NCBI GenBank assembly: GCA_017547205.1
Contig: JAFYQH010000022.1
Coordinates: 1 to 38,154, forward strand
Length of the DNA stretch: 38,154 nucleotides
Source: Bacteroidaceae bacterium
Lineage (GTDB): Bacteria > Bacteroidota > Bacteroidia > Bacteroidales > Bacteroidaceae
Direction: 5' to 3'
Under the pieces are notes generated by a model. It was not told where the DNA came from. It saw nothing but the letters and a program-made list of their open reading frames with translations, and did no database searches. Below, piece by piece: positions 24,923 to 34,016 of this stretch (position 1 is the first letter of the stretch; every line of letters begins with the position of its first letter). A program made the position numbers and the translations under genes.

Positions 24923-26116
24923 ATGAACAGATTATCAGACCGCGTGAACCGATTGGCGCCGTCGGCTACACTTGCAATGTCACAGAAAAGCCAGGAACTC
25001 AAGGCACAGGGCGTTGATGTAATTAACATGAGTGTCGGTGAACCTGATTTCAATACTCCCGATGCTATAAAAACTGCTGCAAAGCAGGCTATAGATGATA
25101 ACTGGTCACGTTATTCACCTGTTCCGGGCTACCCTACCCTTCGTAAGGCAATCGTTGCAAAGCTCAAGAACGAAAACGGACTTGAATTTACTGAAGCACA
25201 GATTTCGGTATCGAACGGTGCAAAGCAGGCTGTATGCAACGCTATCATGGCACTTGTAAACCCGGGTGACGAGGTAATCGTTCCGGCTCCTTACTGGGTA
25301 AGTTACCCCGACATGGTAAAGCTTGCCGACGGTACTCCTGTCATTGTAAGTGCAGGCATAGAGCAGAATTTCAAGATTACCGGTGCACAGCTCGAGGCAG
25401 CCATTACACCAAGAACAAAGATGCTTATCCTTTGCTCACCTTCGAACCCAACAGGCTCGGTATATACAAGGGATGAATTGAAGGAACTTGCCGATGTTCT
25501 TGCAAAGTACCCTGATGTATTTGTTGTTGCCGATGAGATATACGAGCACATCAGCTATGTGGGCAAACACGAGAGTATTGCTCAATTCCCCGAAATAAGG
25601 GAGCGCGTGATAATTATCAACGGTGTGTCAAAAGCATATGCCATGACTGGTTGGAGAATCGGTTACCTGGCGGCTGCAGAGTGGATTGTAAAGGGCTGTA
25701 ACAAACTTCAGGGACAATACACAAGCGGTCCTTGTTCAGTATCACAGATGGCATCACTTGAGGCATACACAGGCTCACAGGAACCAGTAGAGGAGATGCG
25801 CAAGGCATTCCAGCGTCGCCGTGACCTTATAGTCAAACTTGCGAAAGAGATTCCTGGTCTTGAAGTGAATGTACCGGAAGGAGCATTCTATCTGTTCCCT
25901 AAATGCAGTTCTTTCTACGGAAAGAGCTATAACGGAATAGTTATCAACAACAGTGATGACCTGGCTATGTACTTACTTACTGAAGCTCATGTAGCTGCAG
26001 TAGGTGGAACATCATTCGGTGCACCTGAATGCTTCAGAATGAGTTATGCAACAAGCGATGAGAATATAATCGAAGCTATACGCCGTATAAAGGAAGCGCT
26101 TGCTAAATTGAAGTAA
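24923..26116 (+). CDS. Class I/II PLP-dependent aminotransferase (aspartate aminotransferase-like)
   Basis: This is a 397-residue fold-type I aminotransferase. The pyridoxal-phosphate lysine is Lys237 in GVSKAYAMTGWRIGY, and other cofactor and substrate sites are seen: NGAKQAVCNAI, PAPYWVSYPDM, CSPSNPTGSVY, VVADEIYEHI and the C-terminal carboxylate-binding arginine in FRMSYATS. The protein matches the AspB/AAT-I-beta type of aspartate aminotransferase, though this subgroup also includes enzymes acting on aromatic or prephenate substrates. It starts 14 bp after ribBA and ends in a strong terminator, so the permease, ribBA and this gene may be one operon. Confidence 0.9.
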   Translation: MNRLSDRVNRLAPSATLAMSQKSQELKAQGVDVINMSVGEPDFNTPDAIKTAAKQAIDDNWSRYSPVPGYPTLRKAIVAKLKNENGLEFTEAQISVSNGAKQAVCNAIMALVNPGDEVIVPAPYWVSYPDMVKLADGTPVIVSAGIEQNFKITGAQLEAAITPRTKMLILCSPSNPTGSVYTRDELKELADVLAKYPDVFVVADEIYEHISYVGKHESIAQFPEIRERVIIINGVSKAYAMTGWRIGYLAAAEWIVKGCNKLQGQYTSGPCSVSQMASLEAYTGSQEPVEEMRKAFQRRRDLIVKLAKEIPGLEVNVPEGAFYLFPKCSSFYGKSYNGIVINNSDDLAMYLLTEAHVAAVGGTSFGAPECFRMSYATSDENIIEAIRRIKEALAKLK

Positions 26117-26137
26117 TATAAATAGCATATATACAAC

Positions 26138-26173
26138 AATACGGTGTGTTTTTGACACACCGTATTTTTTATT
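26138..26173 (+). terminator. Terminator of the aminotransferase transcript
   Basis: AATACGGTGTGT (26138-26149) pairs with ACACACCGTATT (26155-26166) around TTTTG and is followed by TTTTATT. Confidence 0.92.
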
Positions 26174-26640
26174 ATTGTAAACACTTGTGGAAAACTGTTT
26201 ATAACCTGTTGAAAACTGTTTGATAAATTGGATATAAAAAATGGCAAATGAATTTTGATTTTTAAAGTTCATTTCTATACCAGAACCTTTATTTGAATAC
26301 CAAATTATTATGCCACTTTTTAACTACTAGTTTTTAATGGGTTTTCAACAGTAACAAACAGTTTAAACAGGAAAAGTTTTCAATTTAAACTACAATAAAC
26401 AACCTGTTTAAAACATACAGTTATAGATTGTATACCAACTTTTTATCGTGTTGATAACAGTTTGATAAAATATTTTCTGCTGTAAATAACTTAAAAAACA
26501 AGTTCTGAGACATTTTTTTCTCTACTGTTTCAACAGGAATTGTTATTGTTATTAATTCTTTTAAATTTTTAAAAAAGGAAAAATATAATAAAATAATGGT
26601 TGAAAGTGTGAACTGCACTTCAAACGGTGCACTCTCTTTA
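26174..26640. other. AT-rich gap with phased DnaA-box-like sequences
   Basis: No ORF of note lies here. Four related 10-base units follow each other at about one helical turn: TGTGGAAAAC (26186), TGTTTATAAC (26196), TGTTGAAAAC (26207), TGTTTGATAA (26217). Further copies are TTTTCAACA (26342-26350), TGTTTAAAAC (26405) and TGTTGATAA (26449-26457); the last is one base from the complement of the DnaA box TTATCCACA. The A/T content is very high throughout. It may be a replication origin or a multi-site regulatory region; the evidence does not decide. Confidence 0.4.
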
Positions 26641-26641
26641 T

Positions 26642-26649
26642 TATCTTTG
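26642..26649 (+). promoter_or_regulatory. -7 box directly before the metallophosphoesterase start
   Basis: TATCTTTG matches the -7 consensus exactly and ends only five bases before the ATG at 26655, so transcription would begin at or next to the start codon. No TTTG at the -33 position was seen. Confidence 0.55.
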
Positions 26650-26654
26650 CACCT

Positions 26655-27842
26655 ATGTTGAAGTACGTTACAATATTCTCGGCACTGCTTTTGGCCTTTC
26701 TCGACTGTCTGGCCTATAGAAGAATAAAAAAATCAGGGGTAAACATCCTGGTACGCTATTTTATTCTGTTGTTTCTCATAACCCTGAACATTCTTCCTAT
26801 AGCAGCACCTTTACTGAGTTTTGCATTTATGAACGAGTCGAACAGCCAGGGTGTAATGAAGGGTACCACAGTGATTTTTACACTATATATAGTGTTTACA
26901 TTAACCAGGCTTGTATTCTACATATTCTGGTTATCTTCAAAGCGCAGGGCTGTACATTATACAGGCATTGCATTTTGTTCCGCTGTATTGCTTCTTATGC
27001 TTAAGAGTATCTTCATTACACGTACCGACTATACTATTAAAGAGGTTGACCTGAAATTCTCGAATCTGCCTGCTTCATTCAACGGTTACCGCATTGCATT
27101 CCTTTCCGATATTCATGTTGGTGCGATGTACGACAAGGAATCGGAATTGAGTCGTATTGTAGACAAGGTGAACGTGGCCGGTGCCGACATAGTGCTATAT
27201 GGCGGTGACCTTATCAATATACACCATTCTGAACTAGACGGAAAAACATTGCAGCTTCTCTCTAGAATGCGTGCGTCACATCCTACTGTAGCTGTCCTTG
27301 GAAACCATGATACGGGAGCTTATATGCGCGACAGTACCGGGAGAAAGGATAATGTTGATACGGTAGATCTAGAAAGGAAAATAACCTCTGCCGGGTGGGT
27401 TCTTCTCAAGGACAGTACATTATATCTGCATAACGGCAAAGATTCCATTGCTGTTACAGGTATTGACTATTCGGAAGACCTCCTTAAATATAAGCATTCA
27501 TTCGGGACACCCGACGATTTTGTACCCGATGGAATATATGCCGGTGTGGATACAGGAACTTTCAATATAACCTTATCCCATCTTCCACAGTTGTGGGGTA
27601 AACTGGTTGATGGCGGGTATAGTGATCTTACTCTTTCAGGTCATATACATGCTTTCCAGTTCAAGATTGAGATGTTCGGGGAAATTTTTTCTCCGGCTTC
27701 TTCCCTTTATGAGCAGTGGACAGGTCTTTATGAAAATGAGAAAGGAAAGCTTTATATTACTGACGGTACTGGTACTGTAGGTATCCTTGCGCGTATAGGT
27801 GCGGTCCCCGAAATAACCGTCATTAACCTGTACAGGGAGTGA
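26655..27842 (+). CDS. Membrane-anchored calcineurin-like metallophosphoesterase
   Basis: The 395-residue protein has about four N-terminal membrane helices (residues 1-130), then a metallophosphoesterase domain. Metal-binding motifs run in order: FLSDIHVG, YGGDLINIH, VLGNHDTG, a histidine in LSHLPQLW and SGHIHAFQ. These are the full dimetal set. Relatives of this shape include YkuE-like and UDP-diacylglucosamine hydrolase-like proteins; the substrate is not evident. A -7 box ends five bases before the start, so the mRNA may be leaderless. The stop codon directly abuts that of the convergent GNAT gene. Confidence 0.88.
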   Translation: MLKYVTIFSALLLAFLDCLAYRRIKKSGVNILVRYFILLFLITLNILPIAAPLLSFAFMNESNSQGVMKGTTVIFTLYIVFTLTRLVFYIFWLSSKRRAVHYTGIAFCSAVLLLMLKSIFITRTDYTIKEVDLKFSNLPASFNGYRIAFLSDIHVGAMYDKESELSRIVDKVNVAGADIVLYGGDLINIHHSELDGKTLQLLSRMRASHPTVAVLGNHDTGAYMRDSTGRKDNVDTVDLERKITSAGWVLLKDSTLYLHNGKDSIAVTGIDYSEDLLKYKHSFGTPDDFVPDGIYAGVDTGTFNITLSHLPQLWGKLVDGGYSDLTLSGHIHAFQFKIEMFGEIFSPASSLYEQWTGLYENEKGKLYITDGTGTVGILARIGAVPEITVINLYRE

Positions 27843-28358
27843 TTAAAGTTCTATCCCCATTATGTAGTCGTTCATATAATATCCGTTGCCTATATCGAAA
27901 TCCCCGGCTTTGATTATATGCATCCCCATCTTCTCATAGAATTGCAGCGATGGGTTGTTTCGGTTTACATTAAGTTCAATACGTATACTGGCTACTGATG
28001 CATTCTCTCTTGCGTGTGAGCATGCTCTGTTAAACAACAGCTTCCCTACTCCATTTCCCTGTATATTTGGCATTACATAAAGCTTGTGAATATGGTATAC
28101 ATTGACATTATCGTACTCTGAAGTTTCCTTTTGTATTGAGACATATCCGCATGGTATTTTTCCCGAAAATGCAATAAAGAATACATGGCCTTCCTTGAAC
28201 TGTTTTTCAAGGCTTTCTTGAGAGTACATCCACTCCATCATATATTCTACTTGTTCCGTTGACAATATCGGTTCATATGTTTTTCTGAATACGGTTTCTG
28301 CCATTACTTTTATCAGGCGTATGTCACATATATTTGCTTTTGTTATAAAAATACTCAT
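27843..28358 (-). CDS. GNAT family N-acetyltransferase
   Basis: This 171-residue acetyltransferase has the GNAT acetyl-CoA-binding motif A in HIHKLYVMPNIQGNGVGKLL (Q-x-x-G-x-G/A, here QGNGVG) and motif B in NRNNPSLQFYEKMGM. A C-terminal strand (YYMNDYIMGIEL) completes the fold. The substrate is unknown; the N-terminal region with TVFRKTYEPILS resembles small-molecule or peptide acetyltransferases of the RimI-like set. It is on the opposite strand from the metallophosphoesterase, with no spacer between the two stop codons. Base composition is more A/T-rich than in the first 20 kb. Confidence 0.88.
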   Translation of the reverse strand: MSIFITKANICDIRLIKVMAETVFRKTYEPILSTEQVEYMMEWMYSQESLEKQFKEGHVFFIAFSGKIPCGYVSIQKETSEYDNVNVYHIHKLYVMPNIQGNGVGKLLFNRACSHARENASVASIRIELNVNRNNPSLQFYEKMGMHIIKAGDFDIGNGYYMNDYIMGIEL

Positions 28359-28541
28359 GATTTGAGTTTTGGATATTGAGTAATTTTTTAGCCTACTATA
28401 ATTGGTAATTATATTCTTATTGTTTTGTAAAACCTGTTTTGATAAGTTTTTTTATGGTTTTTATGTTATGTATCATCAAATACATTTATAATCCCTGTAT
28501 GATGGTTACAGCTACTATATTTTAAAAATAAAAGTTTACAT

Positions 28542-29912
28542 TTACTTGTTTAAAGATATATTGATATATTTCAACAAAGCTGGTAAAGTGTATTTTTTAC
28601 CATCCATTATATATATTCCATGAGTATCTGGTATACCATTGATACGTTGTCCGTATATATCGTATATATTCGGAAATGTTTCTATATCATCTTCCTTTAT
28701 TCCATTGACTGAAGTATTATATTCCGATAAAATATCATCAAGCCACTTGTAGTGTTCTATAAAGAATTTTTTGGAATATTCCATCTCTTTTTCCCAACTT
28801 CCTAAAGGTGTAGTGGAAAGTGATATAGGTATGTCCAATATGTCCCAACGTTTAAAATTTTCTTCTTGTGACTTTTTTAATGAATCGGCAAGTACATCAT
28901 AAAAAGAAATTATTTCCGAATATATTTTTTCACCATACTTGGCATGTATCAAAGCTACATTCCTCATGAATGTATCATCTTTGCTTATTTGTTCAAAGTA
29001 TAATTTGTTTTCAAGATAATGTTCGGGCAACATTCGGTAACCTGCATTGGCTAGACACCATTCAAAATCCCAAATTGGTCCCATTTTCAGTTTATTTTCT
29101 TCGGAGTTGTCATATTTTAGATAATACCTGTTGCATTCATCCATTTGCAAAAGATTCTTCTGGTAATACCATTTAGTAAATGACTCTTCATCGATGAATT
29201 GCGTATATGATCTGGTTTTATTGAAATCATTTGAATATAGATAGGTTTCAAACCTGTTCATATACTCTTGGGCATAATTGAAATTTTCTTCAATCATATC
29301 CTCATCCTCGGGATATTTGAAAGTGAAATACCAATTGTTGTAATCAGTAGCGAAATAATGTAATGAATTCTTATAATTGAAATCGAATTCAATAAAAAAT
29401 CCGTTTTCAGCAACTTCAACACGTGATTTTCCTAATTTAACATCCTCAGCAAACTGGTAATTACCTTGGAATTCTCCGTTAATTACAACTTCTACGAATT
29501 CACTGTATGGTACCCACCCGTTGTCAAGCATACTGCCTATTTTGAGACCTATTGCTGTATTTATCAGAGAACGGTCGGTATAATTGGACAGTAGTACAAA
29601 TGATCTGTCTTTGTTAATACCCGGAAGCGGAGATGTTCTTTTTGAAAATCTAATCTTGTATGGTTTTTTCGGATAGTTTGATGTTGCATTCCCTCTTATC
29701 CTTATTTCTATGTCTGAATCAGATAGGAGTAATCTGTCACAGTGAATTATTTTAATCTTGGCGGGAATATAATATTCCTTTGAATCTATTGAACAACTAT
29801 CTTTTGTTGTTATATAACAAACAGGTAGACCTGTTTCTTTATAATTGTAATTCTGAGAATACATATGTTCTTTTAAAAATAACCCTAGAAAAACAATAAG
29901 AATAATTCTCAT
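28542..29912 (-). CDS. CotH kinase family secreted protein
   Basis: The 456-residue protein begins with a short hydrophobic signal-like segment (MRIILIVFLGLFL). It carries CotH-type motifs: IRIRGNATSNYPKKPYKIRF split over the conserved region, LLSNYTDRSLINTAIGLKIG, GEFQGNYQFAEDVKLGK and the metal-binding GPIWDFEW. CotH proteins of Bacillus and fungi phosphorylate or otherwise modify surface proteins; here the partner is unknown. The end (NIYDIYGQRI, then HGIYIMDGKKY) resembles the last strands of a Por-type sorting domain, but about 15 residues follow it. The gene is strongly A/T-rich and lies alone, which may mean acquisition. Confidence 0.83.
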   Translation of the reverse strand: MRIILIVFLGLFLKEHMYSQNYNYKETGLPVCYITTKDSCSIDSKEYYIPAKIKIIHCDRLLLSDSDIEIRIRGNATSNYPKKPYKIRFSKRTSPLPGINKDRSFVLLSNYTDRSLINTAIGLKIGSMLDNGWVPYSEFVEVVINGEFQGNYQFAEDVKLGKSRVEVAENGFFIEFDFNYKNSLHYFATDYNNWYFTFKYPEDEDMIEENFNYAQEYMNRFETYLYSNDFNKTRSYTQFIDEESFTKWYYQKNLLQMDECNRYYLKYDNSEENKLKMGPIWDFEWCLANAGYRMLPEHYLENKLYFEQISKDDTFMRNVALIHAKYGEKIYSEIISFYDVLADSLKKSQEENFKRWDILDIPISLSTTPLGSWEKEMEYSKKFFIEHYKWLDDILSEYNTSVNGIKEDDIETFPNIYDIYGQRINGIPDTHGIYIMDGKKYTLPALLKYINISLNK

Positions 29913-30055
29913 ATTTATTTTTAAAAAAACAATATGCTTTGTTGTTAGTTACTAAATAAATTAATGTTTATATTTCTCATTAAAATTATTTTGAGTTTCT
30001 AAGAATATATTGTATTACAGAATTTAAGGTCAATTGTATATTATTTCATTGATTC

Positions 30056-30094
30056 TTATAAATCTATTGAGGCTTAACCTCAATAGATTTATAA
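30056..30094. terminator. Terminator after the PorZ-like gene
   Basis: A perfect 17-bp stem, TTATAAATCTATTGAGG (30056-30072) with its complement (30078-30094), surrounds CTTAA. It starts eight bases after the stop codon on the minus strand. The T-rich tail is short, but the stem is strong. Confidence 0.75.
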
Positions 30095-30101
30095 TTTTCA
30101 C

Positions 30102-32438
30102 TTATCTTGTTATAAGTATTTTTGTAGCTGCGCCTTCGTCTCCGTTCTCGTCATATGTAAGCACATAATATACCCCGCTCGGGACTTTTTCGCCTTTTAC
30201 ATTCCTGCCGTCCCAACTGTACTGTCCTCCTGTAGATGTTCCTTCATTTATCAGATAACCGGCTGCGTCCACTATTTTTACATTACATTCATTTGTAAGA
30301 CCTGTAATGAATATGTTTCCGTTATAGTCGGCTCTTACAGGGTTGGGATAAGCATGTATATTGTTTTCATTAAGGATTTCTGATGGTTTGGTAGCATCGC
30401 TCATGTAGCTTACAATACCTTTATCAGTACCTATGAATACTTCTCCATTCTTATCATTAACAGCAATACTTTCTATGCAATTCGAAGGCAAGAGAGAATT
30501 CTCTGTAGTGAAATGGTGTATGGTCTCCAATCCATTCGGACTTACAAGATAAATTCCGTTATCATTTGTTCCTATCCATTTACGGTTGGCTCCATCTATT
30601 GTAATGGCTTTAATGTATACACCGCTAAGAAGGTAGTCAGCAAGTCCTGTTCCGTCATTACGAGGTACTTTTATCTGCTTGAATACATTGTTGTTGAATA
30701 GGTTATTAAAATCATCAACGACGAAGAGTCCGCTGTTTGTCCCTATCCACATGTGTCCTTTCTTGTCTTCACACAGTGCGTATACCTGGTAAATGTCGTA
30801 TGTTGTACCATCCTGATTCTTGAACTTGTTGAGCCATACTTTTGTAACATCATCAGCTGTATCAAAATATGTATTATTGGTCTTGGCACAGAATAAACCG
30901 GCTTCACCCTGCAGAGATGTTATCCACAGCCATCCGCGTGAGTCTATTATAGGTTTGACCATTGTCTGCATGTATTCAATATCCTTGTAGTTAAGAGACA
31001 ACCATGTGCCATCCTTCTTAAGAATCTTTACAATATCCTTTACTCCTGTATTAATACACCAAAGGTTACCGTCATTGTCGAATTTAACCATAGGTACGCG
31101 CACATATCTTGATGCAGAGGCGGGGTTGGATACAACCGATTCAAGAGGGCTGTTATGAAGGTTGTAGTGGTTTACGAATTTTCCATCGCGGAACTCATAT
31201 ATGCCATAACCGAATGAACTTGCAAAATAATGTCCCTTTTCCAGCGGATCTTCATCTATCGAACACAAGTTGTCATATTTTAATCCTGTCACTTCCTTTA
31301 TTGTGTCCTCAGGGAGGTTAACCCATTTGTCATCATTATAATGGTATTCCATGAGTGTACCTTCATAGAATGTAGTACCGAAATAATTCAGATTTCCTCC
31401 CGCTACAAGAAGCTTATCATCATCTACAAACTTCATGAATTCGCAGTAATTTCTTACTGGACTGTTAGGTGTAATACCATATGAAACGGCTATAATGGTA
31501 TCCTCATCAGCTTTACATTCTATAATTCCTTCATATCCCTTGCAATCCCAGTATATATCTCCATCCTTTATAACATAATTACTTATACTATTGTAGTAAG
31601 TAACGGCATTTTTTTCATTGCTTATTATGGTTACCTTGTCGGGTGCATAGGCTATTATTTCATTTCCTGAATTGTATATTGATTTGTACCTTTCCTTATT
31701 TAAACCATCATTGTTATGAATTGGGTCCGTATTTGATACTACTATTTTTAATTTTTTATTATCTGTATCGAACGTATATATTCCAAGATAATCTATCAAT
31801 AAATAAAATTTTCCATCAAGTTCGCATATGGAATTTGTAACGTACTTGCTTGCCATTTCCCAATTATTCTTGTCAAGCATATTTTTTGTAGTGTCACAAC
31901 TGTACATTCCATTATCGGTACCTGTATACAGTTTGTTTCCAAAGAGGTATGTACAATATGTGTTATATCCAGTATTGTACGTGTTTTCAAATTCAAGATT
32001 CTCGAGATCAATTACCACTACACCGAAAGAAGTTGACAGGTATGCCTTCTTGTTCTGTATATTTATGTAATTTATTGTTTTGTCGGGAAGTGTCTTGTTC
32101 TTGAAATCTGATATATTATATACTTCATCATTCTTGTAAAGTATATCAATATTAGCATTCTTGTATACAATTACAAGTGCATCGATATCCTTGCAATATG
32201 CAATATGTGTTATATCGATATCGCTCAAGGAATTTATCTTGTCATATGTATATATTTCATTGTCACTTTTACTGTATGAAAAGAGTGCTCCAGATGCAAG
32301 TACATATACCTTGTCTCCCATAACCTGACAGTATGTGGCATTGTGGTATGATGGATACACTTTCCAGTCACCTATTGCTGCAAATCCTGTTTCAGTAAAA
32401 AACAATATTGTTATAAGTAAAAATAGCTTCTTAATCAT
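30102..32438 (-). CDS. PorZ-like two-propeller protein with T9SS-type C-terminal domain
   Basis: The 778-residue exported protein has a signal peptide ([20 protein letters not shown]), then an N-terminal beta-propeller with [18 protein letters not shown] second propeller carries repeated regulator-type blades ([44 protein letters not shown]). A final immunoglobulin-like domain has [17 protein letters not shown] and VPSGVYYVL. The order and length match PorZ of Porphyromonas gingivalis (about 776 residues), a type IX secretion component that binds A-LPS at the cell surface. It is the last gene of the leuS operon and overlaps rdgB by 8 bp. Other T9SS genes are not in the window. Confidence 0.8.
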   Translation of the reverse strand: MIKKLFLLITILFFTETGFAAIGDWKVYPSYHNATYCQVMGDKVYVLASGALFSYSKSDNEIYTYDKINSLSDIDITHIAYCKDIDALVIVYKNANIDILYKNDEVYNISDFKNKTLPDKTINYINIQNKKAYLSTSFGVVVIDLENLEFENTYNTGYNTYCTYLFGNKLYTGTDNGMYSCDTTKNMLDKNNWEMASKYVTNSICELDGKFYLLIDYLGIYTFDTDNKKLKIVVSNTDPIHNNDGLNKERYKSIYNSGNEIIAYAPDKVTIISNEKNAVTYYNSISNYVIKDGDIYWDCKGYEGIIECKADEDTIIAVSYGITPNSPVRNYCEFMKFVDDDKLLVAGGNLNYFGTTFYEGTLMEYHYNDDKWVNLPEDTIKEVTGLKYDNLCSIDEDPLEKGHYFASSFGYGIYEFRDGKFVNHYNLHNSPLESVVSNPASASRYVRVPMVKFDNDGNLWCINTGVKDIVKILKKDGTWLSLNYKDIEYMQTMVKPIIDSRGWLWITSLQGEAGLFCAKTNNTYFDTADDVTKVWLNKFKNQDGTTYDIYQVYALCEDKKGHMWIGTNSGLFVVDDFNNLFNNNVFKQIKVPRNDGTGLADYLLSGVYIKAITIDGANRKWIGTNDNGIYLVSPNGLETIHHFTTENSLLPSNCIESIAVNDKNGEVFIGTDKGIVSYMSDATKPSEILNENNIHAYPNPVRADYNGNIFITGLTNECNVKIVDAAGYLINEGTSTGGQYSWDGRNVKGEKVPSGVYYVLTYDENGDEGAATKILITR

Positions 32439-33012
32439 AGTTTTCCTTTAAAAAATTATTGAGTTGTTCTGTAGCTCGGTAACGGTGACTGATACTGTTT
32501 TTCATATCACTGCCCATTTGGGCAAAACTTTCGGAAAAACCTTCCGGTATGAATATCGGGTCATACCCGAATCCCGAGTTTCCCATCTTATCTTCCGATA
32601 TTGTACCTTTTACTATACCATTGAAAAGTTTTTCCTCTCCATTAATTATTAACGCGATAACTGTACGAAATTGTGCTTTTCTGTTACTTTTTCCTGTTAA
32701 ATTATGTAATAGCTTAAGCATGTTTGCTTCGGAATCGCACTCGTTGCCTGCGTAGCGTGCCGAATAAACACCTGGTTCACCATTTAATGCGTCTACCTCA
32801 AGTCCGGTATCATCGGCAAAACAGTCCATACCATATTTTTCATATATATGACGTGCCTTGATGAGTGCATTTCCTTGCAGTGTATCGGCGGTCTCCGGAA
32901 TGTCATCGTGGCAATCTATATCATTCAATGAGAGTATCTCTACCCTATCACCCACAATATCCCTCACCTCCTGGAGCTTATGTTTGTTGTTTGTTGCAAA
33001 AACAAGTTTCAT
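32431..33012 (-). CDS. Non-canonical purine NTP pyrophosphatase (RdgB/HAM1)
   Basis: The 193-residue enzyme hydrolyses ITP, dITP and XTP to monophosphates and so keeps deaminated purines out of nucleic acids. Motifs of the family are all present: [12 protein letters not shown] (phosphate binding), [26 protein letters not shown] split in two blocks, [12 protein letters not shown], and [16 protein letters not shown]. The length is typical. It overlaps the YitT-like gene by 4 bp and the PorZ-like gene by 8 bp, so these are translated from one mRNA. Confidence 0.95.
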   Translation of the reverse strand: MKLVFATNNKHKLQEVRDIVGDRVEILSLNDIDCHDDIPETADTLQGNALIKARHIYEKYGMDCFADDTGLEVDALNGEPGVYSARYAGNECDSEANMLKLLHNLTGKSNRKAQFRTVIALIINGEEKLFNGIVKGTISEDKMGNSGFGYDPIFIPEGFSESFAQMGSDMKNSISHRYRATEQLNNFLKENYD

Positions 33013-33983
33013 ACATTTTCTTTTTTATCGGTGTTTACATCGACATTATTATCAATATTTACCTTCTTTTTAGCCTTTATCTTATCAAATCCAAGACCAT
33101 ACACAGCCATTACCTTTGACTGAGATACCAATGCATTGGGGTCAATCTGCTTTATTGCGCTGAGCAACTGATTGGCCTGACTTACACGTGCAATTGTAGT
33201 AACGACTTTGCTTTCTTTTCCCGAGTAATAACCGATAGAGTCAAGCAGTGTCACACCACGATTGAGACGGCGTGTTATATAATATGCAATATCATCGTAC
33301 TTGTTCGAGAATATGAAGAACTGCACAGTCTGCCTGTTACTGTTTACAATATAGTCGAGTGATACATTCACTATCACAAGGTTTATAAAACCATAGAACA
33401 CCTTCTGCAGACTCATGGCTGTATTGGGTGTTGGTATAATGAAGAAACTGCTTATTACTATACATGCGTCAACATACAGCATTGCACGGCCGAAACTTAC
33501 ATCCTTGTATTTGTTCACGATTGCAGCTATAATGTCGACACCGCCCGAACTTCCGTTGCTCAAGAAACAGAATGCCAGTCCCAATCCCGTGAATATTGAA
33601 CCTACTATACACGATTCCAGTTGCTTGTCAGGTCCAAGAATGACCGATGCATCAGGGTAGACTTTGAATACCATCTGGAATAGTTGCAGGAATAATGTAA
33701 GTATCAAAATGGCATATATAGTCTTTATACAGAACCTGAGTCCCAATTGCCATATTGCTATGATTATCAGAACAAGGTTTATGGAAAAATACGAGTATTG
33801 TATAGGAATTCCGGTAGTATACTGTATTATGGCACATATACCGGTTACACCTCCGGTAACGAATGTGTATGGAGCCATGAAGAAGTTCCATGCAAAAGCA
33901 TAGAATGCAAGTCCTATAGTAATCATGAAGTAATTCTTCACTTCACTCATTATAGTTGGTCTCGGAATAAATCGTTTAGCCAT
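33009..33983 (-). CDS. YitT family membrane protein
   Basis: The 324-residue protein has the two-part YitT layout. An N-terminal membrane region of five or six helices (about residues 15-205) carries [22 protein letters not shown] and [19 protein letters not shown] (conserved DUF161 positions, split here). A soluble DUF2179-type domain (about 215-300) includes [20 protein letters not shown] and the [11 protein letters not shown] region. The function is not known; related proteins have been tied to anion or small-molecule transport without strong proof. It lies 33 bp after leuS in the same operon. The C-terminal tail is lysine- and aspartate-rich. Confidence 0.88.
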   Translation of the reverse strand: MAKRFIPRPTIMSEVKNYFMITIGLAFYAFAWNFFMAPYTFVTGGVTGICAIIQYTTGIPIQYSYFSINLVLIIIAIWQLGLRFCIKTIYAILILTLFLQLFQMVFKVYPDASVILGPDKQLESCIVGSIFTGLGLAFCFLSNGSSGGVDIIAAIVNKYKDVSFGRAMLYVDACIVISSFFIIPTPNTAMSLQKVFYGFINLVIVNVSLDYIVNSNRQTVQFFIFSNKYDDIAYYITRRLNRGVTLLDSIGYYSGKESKVVTTIARVSQANQLLSAIKQIDPNALVSQSKVMAVYGLGFDKIKAKKKVNIDNNVDVNTDKKENV

Positions 33984-34016
33984 AATCCAACTGTTTAAAA
34001 CGATTATTTTTCAATA

